NCBI GenBank assembly: GCA_020091685.1
Contig: CM034606.1
Span: 35,235,874 to 35,299,873, forward strand
DNA: 64,000 nucleotides
Reading direction: 5' to 3'
DNA from: Lutjanus erythropterus
Lineage: Eukaryota; Chordata; Actinopteri; Lutjaniformes; Lutjanidae
Below are positions 20,941 through 33,420 of this stretch, one piece after another; positions within the stretch are counted from its first letter, which is position 1, and each line of letters begins with the position of its first letter. A program made the translations under genes and the position numbers. The notes under the pieces were generated by a model, which was not told the origin of the DNA, ran no database searches, and saw only the letters and a list, made by a program, of their open reading frames with translations.

Positions 20941-21374
20941 CTTAATATTTATTTATAAGGCATCTGACATGATCAGAAGAATTTCCATGTCTAATGAAAT
21001 CCACTTGGTCTGGATAGAAGTGGTTTCATCTAATCTATTAGCAACTATCTTAGGTAGAAGTCAGCAATCAACTGAGATCAAACTCAGGCTGTTAGCAGAT
21101 CATTTTTACAGTCAGTTGAATCTTTGTCTTTTTTAAGTATTAGTGTGATAATTGCTTGTGTTAAAGAAAGACGTAATCTACCTCCGTTAAATGTCTCTGC
21201 AAGCATCATTTCAAATAATGACCAGAGGTCTGGAGCATAACATTGAAAGAACTTGCCCATAAAACCATCTTGGCCGGGGGATTTGTCTGCTGGCAGGACT
21301 GTGATCACTTCAGTTATCTCTTGTGGAACACTCAGCTTAGACAGATTTGATTTGTGGAGAAATGATATTATCAT
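20941..21374 (-). pseudogene. L1-clade LINE reverse-transcriptase fragment
   Basis: The minus-strand frame 21374-21084 reads NLSKLSVPQEITEVITVLPA, then DKSPGQDGF and APDLWSLFEMMLAETFNGG, then LTQAIITLILKKDKD. This matches the start of an L1-type reverse transcriptase, where K-SPGPDGF is a hallmark. Beyond the stop, shifted frames still show LPKIVANRLDE and PDQVDFIRHGNSSDHVRCL (about 21050-20945), the next RT block. At least two frame breaks and the lack of both ends make it a dead fragment. Confidence 0.8.
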
Positions 21375-23425
21375 AACTCCCCATCCTTGAATTCACTACC
21401 TTGATTACACCTCTCTCTCCCTCCATGTGCAGCCATCTGCCACCTCCCCTCCTCCCTCTGCTGCTCCTCTTCCCTCCATCATTTCTCTCCTTCCATCTCT
21501 TTGAGCTGATGTGGATTTCACTTTAAACGTCTCATTGAACTTCAAACTAACTACATTGTACTTATTGTACCAATTGTCCAACCAACATCTGAAATCAGAG
21601 TATCTACCTGCAGTCAATGACACCAGAGGGCGAGGTCAAATGTCTGCTCAACAATTCTGTATGTGTGTGTACCTTTGAAGTGTAGGGGCTCTGGGGCAAC
21701 ACACACTCTGGGACAGTCTCTCCTTGTAAAGCTCAGATGAACCTGATAGTGACACTTATTCAGTTCAGCTGCACAATGTTGAGGTGAATGTAAAGTGCTT
21801 CTTTCTTGCCTCTATTTCTTCTTGGACCACTTTACTTAGTTGCTAGAATGTCTGGCAATGATACTCCATCCTTTTAGTGCAACATAGTGACTGTATCACA
21901 CAGTGTCATGATGAAGTGTTGATGCCTGTGTAACACACTGGATACATCAAAAAGAAAAACATCCTTGAATGCATCCTTGTTGCTGTCCTAGAGAGTAGAC
22001 ACATGACTCAACAAAGCTGGTGAGTGGGGTTGTAGAAAACAAAAGGCACGAGGCACCATCCAGTGCTACAATGCCTTGAAAGGTGAATCACTCGCATAAC
22101 TGAACTTGGCTTAATTAATTAAGTTAGGATAGTAAGATCATTTTTTTGGTTTCATTGTTTAAATATGTATCATCTATGACAGAAATACACTCATAGATAT
22201 TGGGGAAGGAAGTATGGCATTTGGATAAACGAGCAGCAGACCTTCAGGTGATCAACAATGAACACAGCATTGGGAGAGCCATGTTCCAGCTTGGTCTGAA
22301 GGCTGCTCCTGGCCAATGTCGGGTCAGAAAAATGAAAGAGAAAAAATGCAAAGCAACAGGAAACCAGAGACTTTTGTTGCACTTGATGGACGGATCGCAC
22401 TCCGACAGGATGCAACGCTCAAGACTCCAGAAGGATGAGGGGAGGAGGTCACATCAGTAATGCTCCGTGCCCAAATGAAGTCCTGTCTTTATGGCTCAGC
22501 CTCAGGTAGGATGACCAGATGTCCTGAAAAATTCATTTTTGTGTTTTGAGCCCAACTCAAACTCTTAAGTTGAAATAAAAGGTTTTGCTGACCTGTAATC
22601 TTTAGTTGAAATAATTTACTTTTCTTCTTTAGATAAACTTGAATGTTTGACTTTTAGAAAAGAAAAAAACAAAACTTGGTTGCAGTGAGTTTCTGAAAAA
22701 TTAGATTGTTTTAATAATAATTTATTCAAAACTTAAGTTGAATTTTGAAAAAGTCAAAAGTCAAAAGTCTGCAGTCTTGCAGTCTCAACTTTTTGTTTTT
22801 ACAGTGAACTTAAGGTATTGTATTATTATTTTGTAGCACTACTTAACTGTCATAAATAATTAATGACATACCGGATACATGTAAAACAAGCTGCTACTGT
22901 GAAGAAGACTCCTAAAATGAAAATATTATTAATATTCACGTGTCTATTGCACTGATTAGGCTGTCATAAGTAACAGATTGTTGATGTCATTTGATCTGTT
23001 TTAAACCAGATGACAGAGACAGAGACAGAGCCTCCACTTCACAGGAATTTGTGACAAAAGAAATCTTAAAAATGTGTTTGTAAGCTGCTATGCCTTGAAG
23101 ACAATCTTAGCTGCTGAAAAGACAGACTGATGTTACTTTACTTTCTGACATGACACCCTCACCCCCAACTCCCCAGTCCTAAATTTCACCCATTCTCATC
23201 TGGTCACACTAGTCTCAGGTGTTTAAAATATCTGTACACGCCCCTGATTGTGTTCTGTCGTTCTGCTTTTCCTCAAAAACAACGACAAACATTCAAATAA
23301 CAGAGAGAGCCGAGCCAGAGTTCTCCAGTAACTCTGTGGTCCTACAGTCACTTTCTCAGGGCCCAGTCATTAGGTGTGTGTGTATGTGTGTGTGTGCCTT
23401 CAACTGTTTATCCATCTGGATGAAA

Positions 23426-23431
<6 letters not shown>

Positions 23432-23485
<54 letters not shown>
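23432..23485. repeat. (GA)n microsatellite
   Basis: More than 25 uninterrupted GA units. Confidence 0.98.
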
Positions 23486-23487
<2 letters not shown>

Positions 23488-23634
23488 TGGCATCTATGAA
23501 CTTACAGACATTTCCAGCCTCAGATCCAGGGCGTGTTTGATTGCCCTGCTGGGTTTGACCAAATATACCCTCCTTCAAGGAACATGTGCTAGTAATACCC
23601 ATTCCATATGAGCACTTAAAGCCTGCAGAGGCCT

Positions 23635-23677
<43 letters not shown>
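23635..23677. repeat. (CAG)14 trinucleotide tract
   Basis: Fourteen uninterrupted CAG units. They are translated as poly-Leu on the minus strand in a short frame with no other protein-like features, so probably non-coding. Confidence 0.97.
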
Positions 23678-23680
<3 letters not shown>

Positions 23681-24063
23681 CTGTGTTTGCCTCTGGTCTG
23701 GAGCCTGGAGCTGTTCACACTGACTCTGACAGTGAAGACATGCTTGCAGGACATGATTCTGCAGAGCATCTCTAATGCCTTCACTGCTCAGCTGTTTCTG
23801 TCAAGTGCTGATCTGTAGTAGGTAGTAGTGGTAGTAAGGCAGGATGTCATGTGTTTAATCAAATATGGTGGATCTATATGCATATATAGAATGTAAAGTT
23901 CTCATGAAACAGCTAGTGGATTGCTTATTGTTCATGTTTTCTGTAAAACAGGCAGATAGGAAGGAATACCACTGTGTGTTATGCCCACCTGCCATGCAGT
24001 TTAAGTGATCTATTTGTCGTCCACACTCTGGCGCATAATAAATGAGAAAGCATTTCATTGCAC

Positions 24064-26150
24064 AAAACTTTAGTAACACCCCTGCTTGCAGGATGAATCA
24101 CCAATTGTTTCAAATTGTTTTGCAGGAAAAGACAAACTGAAATATCATTAACATACCTGAGAATATCTACAAAACAACTTTTATGTCATTGTTGGACAGG
24201 TGGCATACTGATCAGTATACATGTCATAAAAACACTTAAACATTGTTTTTGAATTCATTTGAACTTTAAAACAAATGTGAATTCCTTCATTTTAAAGGGG
24301 GCTGTGAAGATGAACAACATTGCATGTTTTATAGGAAAGCTTTATCTAATGACTTTATGCTACTGCATAATGTTTCTTTTCCACTAATAATTACACACAG
24401 GATACAAAACGTTAGCTAAGCATTAGTTCACTAATTATGTCAATGTTAGCCTTGACTTACTGTTCTTTGCAGTGGTGTGTCCAGACTTCTTTGACTGGGG
24501 TAGCCCAGGTGGGGCACTGACTTAAATAATGTGCGTCTGTGTGCATTAATTCACCATTTCTCATACCTACTCCTGTAATTGTTGAAAATCTTTGAATTAA
24601 TGTGCACTGCTCCAGAGTACACATGAACCATACTCGAGACCACCTTTTCAAGCATACTGGATCAATGTTAGTGTTCATACTAACATTTATTCTAAGACTA
24701 ACATTTCAGTGCCAGATGCATCTTCATCAGAGCCAGTGACTGATACTTAAATTCCTTGTGAGTCAGCTGCAGTGGGTTTAACCTCTTCACTAAACAAACT
24801 AGACTTTGGGGTGAAGTGTACTTGGATCTGGTCTGACTGATTTAGTAACCTGTATGCTGCAGTAATAATGAAATTGGCTATTTGTTAATAATAATTAATA
24901 ATTTGTTGGACAAATGCATGTTGAAGTGTTCATGATGTTCTTCCACTCTGTTGGGGTGTTATCTAGTTCCTGGCAGGAGGGTTGAAGACCACAGTGAGTC
25001 TGTGACACACACAGTCATCTAATTACACAGCCAGACCTGTGCAGAGCTTTAACAGAGCTGGACTGTGACTCTGACCTGCAACACAGGGTCATGATGTAGC
25101 AGAGGTCAGCTAACAGTCCCTACAGAGAGCCTCACATGTGTTTCATGACTTGAGCCGTCTGATGTAGATGAACTCTGCATGTTTCTGCTTCACTGACATG
25201 AACACACCAACACATATACAGTTTACCTGATTACCAGATTTCACACAGCAGAAGAGATGCTAACTCTATCTCCTCTGCAGAGCAGCAGATTCAACTGCAA
25301 TCTGCACTCACTCACAACATCAACAATAAAAAACCCCAATAATATTCCTCAGATGAGGAGGTTATTGTTTTGCAAGTCATAAGTAAGTCTTAAGTCTTTG
25401 CATTCAAGTCCCAACACAAGACAGGCAAATTCCAAGTCCAGTCCCAAACCAAGTCTTGAGTCCTAAACTTTGAGTTGCAAGTACAAAATAAGTCACAATG
25501 TAAGTACGACAGTGAGTTTTCATCCTCATTGATTTGCAGTCAACCCACTGTATTGTCTGTTAAGCTAATGTTAATTTAATTAATGTTCACTGGACGAAAC
25601 TATAGTAACGCCCCCAAGTGCAGGATGAGTCATTGGTTGTTTCAAATCATTTTGCAGGAAAAGACAAACTCTGAAATATCATTAAAATACCTGAGAATAT
25701 CTACAAAACAACTTTTATGTCATTGCTGGACATAGGAAAAGATGACATATTGATCAATACACATGTAATCAAAACACTTAAAACACTTGTTTACTTTCAT
25801 CATTTTGACTCTGTTGGAACTTTAAAACAAATGTAACTGAATTCATTTCAAAGGGGCTCTAAAGACGTTGCATGTTTTTTGTAGGAGAGCTTTGTCTAAT
25901 GACTTTATGCTACTAGCTAATGTTACTTTTTCACAAATACCTATAACCAAGACACACTATGTTAGCCTAGCATTAGTTAAGTAATTATATTAATATTACC
26001 CTTGACTTACTGTTCTTTGCGAGGGCATTTCCAGACTTTTTTGACTTGGGTGGCCCCTGTGAGGCAGTGACTTACACAGAGATAGCATAAAATATGTGCA
26101 TTCATGTGCATTAATTTACCATTTCTCATACCTACTCTAATTACTAATGT
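24064..26150 (+). repeat. Pair of long direct repeats (24064-24580 and 25597-26150)
   Basis: The two blocks share, in the same order, TTTTGCAGGAAAAGACAAAC, CCTGAGAATATCTACAAAAC, AACTTTTATGTCATTG, TAATGACTTTATGCTACT, CTTGACTTACTGTTCTTTGC and CATTTCTCATACCTACTC, with scattered differences. The short minus-strand frames ending WTHHCKEQ and WKCPRKEQ are homologous because of this. About 1 kb of different sequence lies between. The pair could be two copies of one dispersed element or a local duplication. Confidence 0.75.
25370..25600 (+). repeat. 'CAAGTC' dispersed repeat
   Basis: Phrases such as AAGTCTTAAGTCTTTGC, ATTCAAGTCCCAACACAAG and GAGTTTTCATCCTCATTGAT are shared with 42545-42660, in the same order. 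This marks a dispersed family whose body may extend into the direct repeat that follows. Confidence 0.6.
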
Positions 26151-26316
26151 ACTTAATTCTACAGTATTAGGATTTACAAGATAAATAGTCCTACCAATCA
26201 CAACAGAACAGAGTGGCACCATACAAATATAATATAAAGTTTCCATACTTTATTTGTTAACTCCTGAAAAAGAAATTGTACCTCCACTGAACCTCTCTCA
26301 CAATTGAACATGGACT

Positions 26317-26469
26317 CAGTCCCTCCAGGAAGTTGCAATTGCAGTAATTCCCACAAATTCAACCAATCCCCATGAATTCTGGCAGTTCTTTTTGAAAAGC
26401 TGCCGTGAAATCAGACATTTTAAGTGACAACAATGCTCAAAAAAGGCCCGCGAAATCCTGGAGGGACTG
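26317..26469. mobile_element. Short MITE with CAGTCCCTCCAGGA termini
   Basis: Perfect 14-bp inverted termini, CAGTCCCTCCAGGA (26317-26330) and TCCTGGAGGGACTG (26456-26469), bound 153 bp with no coding frame. CAG...CTG ends suggest a hAT-derived MITE. No clear 8-bp duplication flanks it. Confidence 0.75.
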
Positions 26470-26629
26470 TAGATTGTGTGCTGTATGGTGGTTCTTGTGA
26501 ATTCAATTCAGCGATCAGGTCCTCACAACCTTCCCACTAGTCCTGCCTCTGGATCTGCTTCAGGCTTTGCCATGTTCTCTGCCTTTACTACAGTCCTCTG
26601 GATGTCGCTGGGCTGCTTTTCACATCCTC

Positions 26630-26658
26630 CACACACACAGACACACACACACACACAC

Positions 26659-26725
<67 letters not shown>
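26630..26725. repeat. (CA)n microsatellite
   Basis: About 95 bp of CA with one G interruption near 26663. Confidence 0.98.
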
Positions 26726-26728
<3 letters not shown>

Positions 26729-27267
26729 GTGAGGCAGTAAAAAATACCTGGCAACCTGCCGCTGCTGAGAATTAGCTGAGCTGAGTGGACGTCTGAGAGC
26801 TCTGCAGCGACCAGACTGTGGGCACATGCACACTCACACATGCACACACCATCACACACTTACATACATGAATGTCACATACGCACATGCGTGGGAACAA
26901 ATCAACATATATAATCAAAGACACTCCAAAACATAAGCATGCACAGTCACACACTGTCTCAAATGCACAAAAACACACGTTTAAACTATTTTATAATAAT
27001 ATACTTCTAAATGCACACAAATTCTACACAACACTTGAATAAGAAATTATCATAATTGCATCTGCACATGGATATATGATATTCAATTAAAATACACACA
27101 CATTCTCAAATATAGAAGTAAAAAACACACACTCGTACATGCGTGGGCAGGGTGGTGAGGTAGACGAGTTTAAACCAGCATGGGAAACTGTTCCCATAGT
27201 TGGCGAGTAGAGCAGCGTGGGTTTAAGGCGGAAGGTGCTCAGTTCACACTGGTGGAGTCATGGTGTG

Positions 27268-27269
<2 letters not shown>

Positions 27270-27327
<58 letters not shown>
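27270..27327. repeat. (GT)n microsatellite
   Basis: About 29 uninterrupted TG units. Confidence 0.98.
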
Positions 27328-27332
<5 letters not shown>

Positions 27333-27869
27333 GGTACATCCAACTGATTTGAATCCCAACTGGTCCTAAATTTCCGCGCTGTAGCTCTGCGTATGTGTAG
27401 CAGTAGTAGTGTGTTGCAGAAAGAGAAATAGATGGAGATGTGTTGTTACTGATGAGCACACACCTCTGTGAGTCCAATCGATTCAGTGACTCTTTGTGAG
27501 AGCAGGTCACTGATAATTGGGCTACAGATTAAGTTTGTCAGCTGAGACTCAACACCTCGCTGCCTGTCGTCTGTGTATGAAATCAGATCACAGCGTGTCC
27601 AGGAGACTGAACACCTAATATGGCATCTGAGGTCATCAAGCATCATAACACCTGTATGTGTATGACATCACTGACAGATGTATTATGGTCTTCACCAGAC
27701 TGTTTCCACTATCAGTGTGTCAAATACAGCAGCTTGGTCATTGGCCCTATGCTTCAAAGATCACACTGTTTGTACCCCTCAAGCATCATATCTGGAGCCA
27801 TAAGTCTGGTGTTATGCTCTGCTGTCAAAGTCAGATGGTGTATTATTAAGAGTGAGAAAGGAGGGGAGG

Positions 27870-28060
27870 AGGTGGGGTGGAAGGATGGGTCAACCAAACA
27901 CAGGACTTTCACCCAGGAGCCTGTGTGCAATCAAAAGTCGACGCTGATTTCTTTTTAACTTCTATAACATATTATGTACACGAACTTATATAACTAATGG
28001 GCTTATTTGAAGCCAAACCATGATCTTTTTCTAAACCACCATGTAGTTGTTGTGCCTTTA
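27870..28060 (+). repeat. Dispersed repeat shared with 44335-44470
   Basis: GGATGGGTCAACCAAACACAGGACTTT-like text at 27880-27910 matches GGATGGGTCAATCAAACACAGGAATTT-like text at 44339-44367, followed by TGTGTG-AA-CAAAAG and TACGTACA/ATGTACAC phrases. The left copy runs on into AAGCCAAACCATGATCTTTT, which has a relative at 36355-36380. Confidence 0.6.
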
Positions 28061-28129
28061 ATTATAGAGTCTGCCCAAACATTTCATATTTATTATTGCT
28101 AACTGTCTGGAATGTATTTTGAAGTGCAA

Positions 28130-29052
28130 ATGTCAGGTGACCTTCACCATCACAGTCAGGTGACTTGTGTTATCACCGTGACAATAATGAACACATAGTT
28201 AACATGAATCGGTCACAAGTTATTCACTGAATCACTGTTTAAGGGACCAAAAATACCTGGTTGGGTTTAAGCTACAAAAATACTTGCATGTGGTTTGGCA
28301 GCAAAAATACCAGGTTAGGTTTAGGAATAGGCAATGGTTTGGATTAAAATGAGTATTTTAGTTACTTAACTTAAATTATGTTCATAAGTTTGGACAGGCA
28401 TTTAAAGGACTGGGCATTTGGTTTCAGAACCAATGGGCTGTCAGATGAATGGGCTTTAGGTCCAGTTAGGACATTTATTGGACTGTTGAGGTTTCATATG
28501 GCAGACCCTCGTGCCATTTAGTGTATGTGACACTTAGAACATGTCCAAAGGCAAGGATAAGCAGTTGGGGACTGAAATTTGTTCCAACGTCCTATAATTA
28601 TGAAGCCCAGTTTGCCCCAAAAACCCAGACCAAAAGCCCATTTGTCCAACAGCCTGTTATACCAAAAACAATCCCACTGCTCTGAAGGCCAGTTGGTCCG
28701 AAAATACACACTTTGACTCTCCCTAGAGCTTTTTGACCATTAATATTTTAGCATATTTTTACGTGGAAATATGTGACCAGGTGACCTTCATTGTGACAGT
28801 GACTTTTGTCATTTTTGTAACAAAAATTAACACATGGCCATCATGAAATGTCAAATTTGCTTAGGTTTAGACAACAAAAATAAAAATACTTATACCAAAA
28901 ATACTTGGATGAGGTTAGGCACCAAAACTACTTGGTTAGGTTTAGAGATTTAAAAAAATGGTTAAATAAGGATGTTAGTTATGTAAATCAGGTTAAATAC
29001 ATAAGTTCGGAGAAATGGGCATTTGTTTGTGGAATAATGGGCTGTCAGACAA
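28130..29052 (+). repeat. Tandem pair of diverged repeats (28130-28445, 28775-29052)
   Basis: Both blocks contain, in order, AGGTGACCTTCA, GTGAC, AATGAACACAT or AATTAACACAT, TTAGGTTTAG, ATACTTG, GGGCATTTG and AATGGGCTGTCAGA. They are about 330 bp apart. A related short piece with ACTTGGTTAGGTTTAGGATA lies at 62938-62960. Confidence 0.6.
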
Positions 29053-29775
29053 TTATCACTGTTTCAGACTAATGACTTGTTGGAACAATGGCAAGGCATT
29101 GCATAGCAGTCAAGATAGCGCTGAACACATGATCACTGATTTTTGGGTGTTTTGGCATGTGTTTCATTCAGTAGGTAAAGTTTAGTGCATATCACTGAAA
29201 AGTTTATATAAAATTGATCAAGCATTTATTTACCTTCAGCTACACTATAACACCAGTCTTGCACCCATAAAATGTCCCTGCTGGAATTCATTAGCTGAAT
29301 CTAAGGAGGCATGTGGCTTTGATTTGGGAATTAATAATGTAGTAGCATAAGTTACATTTCTTCTACAACATAGATAGTTGCAGATAATTTTGGTTTTATT
29401 TGTCCAGGATTGTAGATTTCTGCCTGTAGTGAAGTGTAACCTAATATGGCAGTATGTCATGACAATGACATTAGTGAGAACACAGGACAACATCAGGTGA
29501 CTGCAGTCTTCACATTCCTCAGAGGACGACCACCAAATGGGCCTGATGCTGAGTGGAGCAGCATGTGTGACATCTCTGACAGACGCACCACACACACACA
29601 CACACGCACACACACACACACACACTTGCACAAGCAGTGCATACTTTTAGTTCCTTTTGGTCTCTCAAATTCCCTCAGTTGAAGAAAACTGAGAAAAAAC
29701 ACACGTCCATAACCTTGATGTATCATTTTAAGGGGAAACAAGCCATAAATATTTGGGGATACTATTTACTTACTA

Positions 29776-30375
29776 GAACCATAAATAGTTCTTTGGCTTG
29801 TCCCCATAGGAGAAAAAAATTGGTTCCTGGAAAAACCTTAAAGGTTCCAATCTTTCAGAGGGTTCTACCTAGAACCCAACACAAAGGGTTATACTGAGAA
29901 CCATTTGTGAAATATTTCACCCAGAACCACTGCAACCAACTGCACCCTGAGGGTTCTACAGAGAACCTTTTTATGTTCCAAGGGTTTCATCTAGAATACA
30001 CTCGGAATTCCACCAAGAACCTTTTAATATTTCAAGGGTTTTATCTAGAACCCAACCAGAAGGCTCTAATGAGAACCCTTTTATATTCCATCGGCTTTAT
30101 CTAGGACCTGACCAGGGGTTTCTACCGAGAACCTTTTTACAATACAAAGAACCTTGAAAAACTCCTGACAAAAAAGTTCATCAAGGATTTCAACAATCAT
30201 TGAAAAACTCTTTCTTTCACAAAGGGTTCTTTGGATGAAAAGGGTTCTTAATGGAACCCTTAGTCTTAGAAAGAATTCTTGACCAACCCAACCTTCAAAA
30301 AAGGAGCAAACAGTTCTGGGTAGAACCTCAGCCCTTCAAGAAGAACCCTTTTGGAACCCTTTTTTCTAAGACTGT
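29776..30375. repeat. Degenerate array of GGTTCT/AGAACC motifs
   Basis: About 600 bp in which AGAACC, AGGGTTCT and their complement recur every 20-60 bp, for example AGAGGGTTCTACCTAGAACC, AAGAACCTTTTAATATTCC-like and GAGAACCTTTTTA. The right part ends with AGAACCCTTTTGGAACCC. GGTTCTAxxTAGAACC is self-complementary, so many small hairpins can form. It looks like a decayed minisatellite-like transposon. Frames crossing it are not genes. Confidence 0.75.
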
Positions 30376-33039
30376 ACATCTGTTGGAACAAGCAAAACTG
30401 GCCAAATGTAAAGTGTTCCATATCAATGTTTGGTGATCTTGTGGCCCAAATGGGAAGTGACAAAAATGGGACTCAGAACAGCCTTTTGCTGTTTACACTG
30501 ATCAGAAAACAGCTGATCTGACCTGCCTCTCAGTATCAATGTTAATGTAGGAAGGTGTTGAGACAGAAAGTGAGAGAATCAAGAGGCAGGTTAGGGTTAA
30601 ATGGAATAATCGAGAGACTGAGAGGGTGGGAGAGATCAGGCAGCGAGCAAGAGGGGAAATAAATTGAAAAAGCAGAGAGTAAAACGGGGTCTTGCAGGAA
30701 TTTCTTCGAAGAGGAAAGGAAAAAAAAAGAACTGGCTGGTGGAAAAGGGAGACGCGGCATCGTGTTCAGAGCTGTTGTGTTTCTTTCGGTCCCCCTCTTC
30801 AAAGGGACGCTGGCCCTGATGGCTTTACCATACGCTGCTCTGGGGGTTAGGGCTGGAGCACGACACTGCACACTACCTGCAGGACTGGAGCTGCAGGGAG
30901 CGGAGCTCCGGACAGGCAGCTTCAGCATGGCACTCCAGGTGAACCTGCAGACGTACGGTCCAGCACGCTGACGGGCTGCCTGCTGATGATAGGGAGAATG
31001 AAAGACTGTGTGAGTTTAAAATGAGTCCAGTGTAGAGGACAAGGTGCGAACCTGCAAAGTCTGCAGCCACAGGGCTTTGAGAGGACTTGAAATTCACAAT
31101 TCTAATTGGGTAAATGTCCCTGCAGGAACTGTATACAATGAAGCTTAAACCCCCTTAGCAGTTTGAGTGGAAAAATAATAATTCTTTTTAATTATTGGTT
31201 TATGTTTTGGTTGTTATCTGCAGAGTTGGGGTTAACATGTGACAAAAGTATTGCTTTATAGTAATATGTTACTATTACTGCCAATGAAGTAACATAACCC
31301 ATTATTATCCCATCATTATTACACTTAAAGTAACACATTAATAAGAGTACTGCATTAAATCTAAAGGGGTGATGAAGAAACTATTCATTTTTTCCTGATT
31401 TTGAGACCTTTTATATATATTATATATACTTAATAATTTAAGGGTGGTTAATAACACGTTTCTGTGGTGTGACAAACATCTTTGTTTTTATTTAATTTTT
31501 AAATTTACTGTGACATGATACCAGTTTTCTAGTACTTTTATGTTTTCTGCCTGAGCTGTTTGCTGTCACTGCATTTGTTAAATGCTTCATGACTCATTTT
31601 ACAAGAATTAAATAAGCCAAAATAATGACAATAAAATAAAAGATAGGGATGATGATGATGATATTTGTGATCATTTTCCTCTCTCCTTTGATGCCCTATT
31701 TAATCACCAGTCCGTATTTAGGCAGCACTAAAGCCGTGACTGCTCTGTGGTGGGACTGGGATGCCTGAAGGGTGTGGGAGGCTGGCGGGGCTGGAGGGCT
31801 ACAGTTTGACGGGGGAAGACAAGGCTGTCAATCGGTCACATTATCTCCGCTCCACCCTGTCGGTGAGCCTATCACCCCTGGGTGGCGACAGAGAAGGTCG
31901 CTCATATCTGAGGAAGGCTGATAACCCGAAAGACCCACAGAGCGGAGACCCTCGCTGTCCATCTCGACGGACTGACAGCACATTCACTCCTCTACACACA
32001 CCTTCTCATCTTTCTCTTCTGTTCAGTGTGGGAGTGCTCAAACTGAATGACAGCCTACGGCAAACTATATGTTAGTAAGGTGTGACTACTTTCATGCTGA
32101 ACGCAAAAACACTGTGCTTTACACACAGTTGTGTTAAGGTGGAGTATTCAATGTCAGACACAAAGTCAATATTGGACAAAAAACCCTGCAGATAACATTT
32201 AATGATATATTTTTTTCTTTTGTCCAATAATATGCTTTTAAAATCGTTTCTGTCTACAATATCTGTGCATGACAACTACAGTAGGTTTGGGCACTGGATG
32301 AATATATTGTCTATGTGGTTGGTTTTTTTGGGGGGGTATTTTTTGGGACGATTTACATCATTTAATTTAATGGTCTGCAGAGTGAGAGCTGCTCCTTCAC
32401 AATGCACTGAATTCAGAGGCACAGCTTACACCGACTCAGCCAGAGCTGTGTGCACTGAGCTGGAGGAGGAATGATGGTAAAACAGCCTGTAGAGCCAGAC
32501 TCTTTTCACATCTAACACGGTGAATTAAGGATTTCTCTCAACTTGGTGATTGTTTTCTGTCAAGTTTGAATGAAGTGTGTTTTACTATTAGGTAATGAGG
32601 CTCATCTTAAACCAGTAAAAGGGGGAAACTTGGATTCAGAAGGTGTATAGTTGTATCTTTCTGTTTAATAAGGGAAATAGGTTTAAAAATATTTAATTTC
32701 TTGACATGTTAGTTTATTTTGTTTACTGGATGTAGCGAATGTACATAGTGTACGTAATGTAGTGACCTCACTGCTGGCACACATCTATCAGTTGGGAAAG
32801 AGCAGGACAGGAGGAGGTGGGAGGAGGGGATGTATGTATCACCTATCACTGGTTGATAGCCGGTTGGAAAAATGTATTGCCAAACTCTTAACTACAGTAT
32901 TATCATGTTTGGGGAAAGATCATAAGTATGTCAAATATATTGTCATTAAGATATTTACATATCAAAGCATCTCTTCAGTCCTGTCCTTATAGTCAGATTA
33001 CCAGTTGGCTAGCAGTTTGCGTTTGCTTCCAGTTTTATG
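30376..33039. other. Gene-free interval with two G+C-richer islands
   Basis: 30750-30990 and 31735-32000 stand out from A/T-rich surroundings and lack recognisable repeats. The first holds a 69-codon frame (30762-30971) with a hydrophobic start and a GTGAAC donor-like site after CTCCAG, which I do not recognise. Either could be a regulatory element or an exon of a non-coding transcript. Confidence 0.35.
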
Positions 33040-33420
33040 GCATCCCTAAAGCCTAAAAGGTCCAGACTGAAATATCTCAACAGGTACTGGATGGATGGCC
33101 ATGTGATCTTGTACAGACATTCATGTCGTCAAGAGAATGGATCCTATGAACTTTGCAGATCCCTTTACTTTATTATCTCAACAGCTACTTGATGGATTAG
33201 CTCAGCATTTGGTACAGACCTTTACACTTCCCAGAGGATGTTTCCCACTGACTTTGGTGATCCCCTGACATTTCCTCTGGCACTACAATGAGATTCACAA
33301 CTGTGACTTTGGCCCAACTGGACAGATTACCATGAAATTTGGTAACACCTTCATTTTCTCCTTAGGATAAATAGTAATAACTCTGGTAGTCCTCTGACTT
33401 TTCATCCAGCACCATCATCA
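33040..33420 (+). repeat. Dispersed repeat with internal ~100-bp periodicity
   Basis: Phrases GAAATATCTCAACAGGTACT, GATGGATGGCCATG, TACAGACATTCATG and GATCCCCTGACATTTCC are hallmarks of a common fish repeat. The block 33058-33160 is partly repeated at 33165-33270 (TATCTCAACAGCTACTTGATGG, then GGTACAGACCTTT), so the repeat is itself a short tandem. Confidence 0.65.

Larger units (their letters stand above)
21375..24063. other. Gene-free interval
   Basis: Contains the GA and CAG tracts. The 86-aa frame at 22200-22460 is more hydrophilic than most but has no recognisable motif or splice support. I see no gene. Confidence 0.45.

Noticed and set aside
22200..22460. 86-residue hydrophilic frame as a small gene
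   Set aside because: No motif, no splice or promoter support, and the opposite strand is equally open, which suggests chance.
23575..23784. CAG tract as a poly-Leu or poly-Gln coding repeat
   Set aside because: The surrounding frames have no protein-like features or splice sites. The tract behaves like the other microsatellites here.
30762..30971. 69-codon frame with hydrophobic N-terminus as a small secreted protein
   Set aside because: No cleavage-site pattern or cysteine framework and no homologue I recognise. It lies in a G+C-richer island where open frames are common by chance. Kept only as a note on the island.
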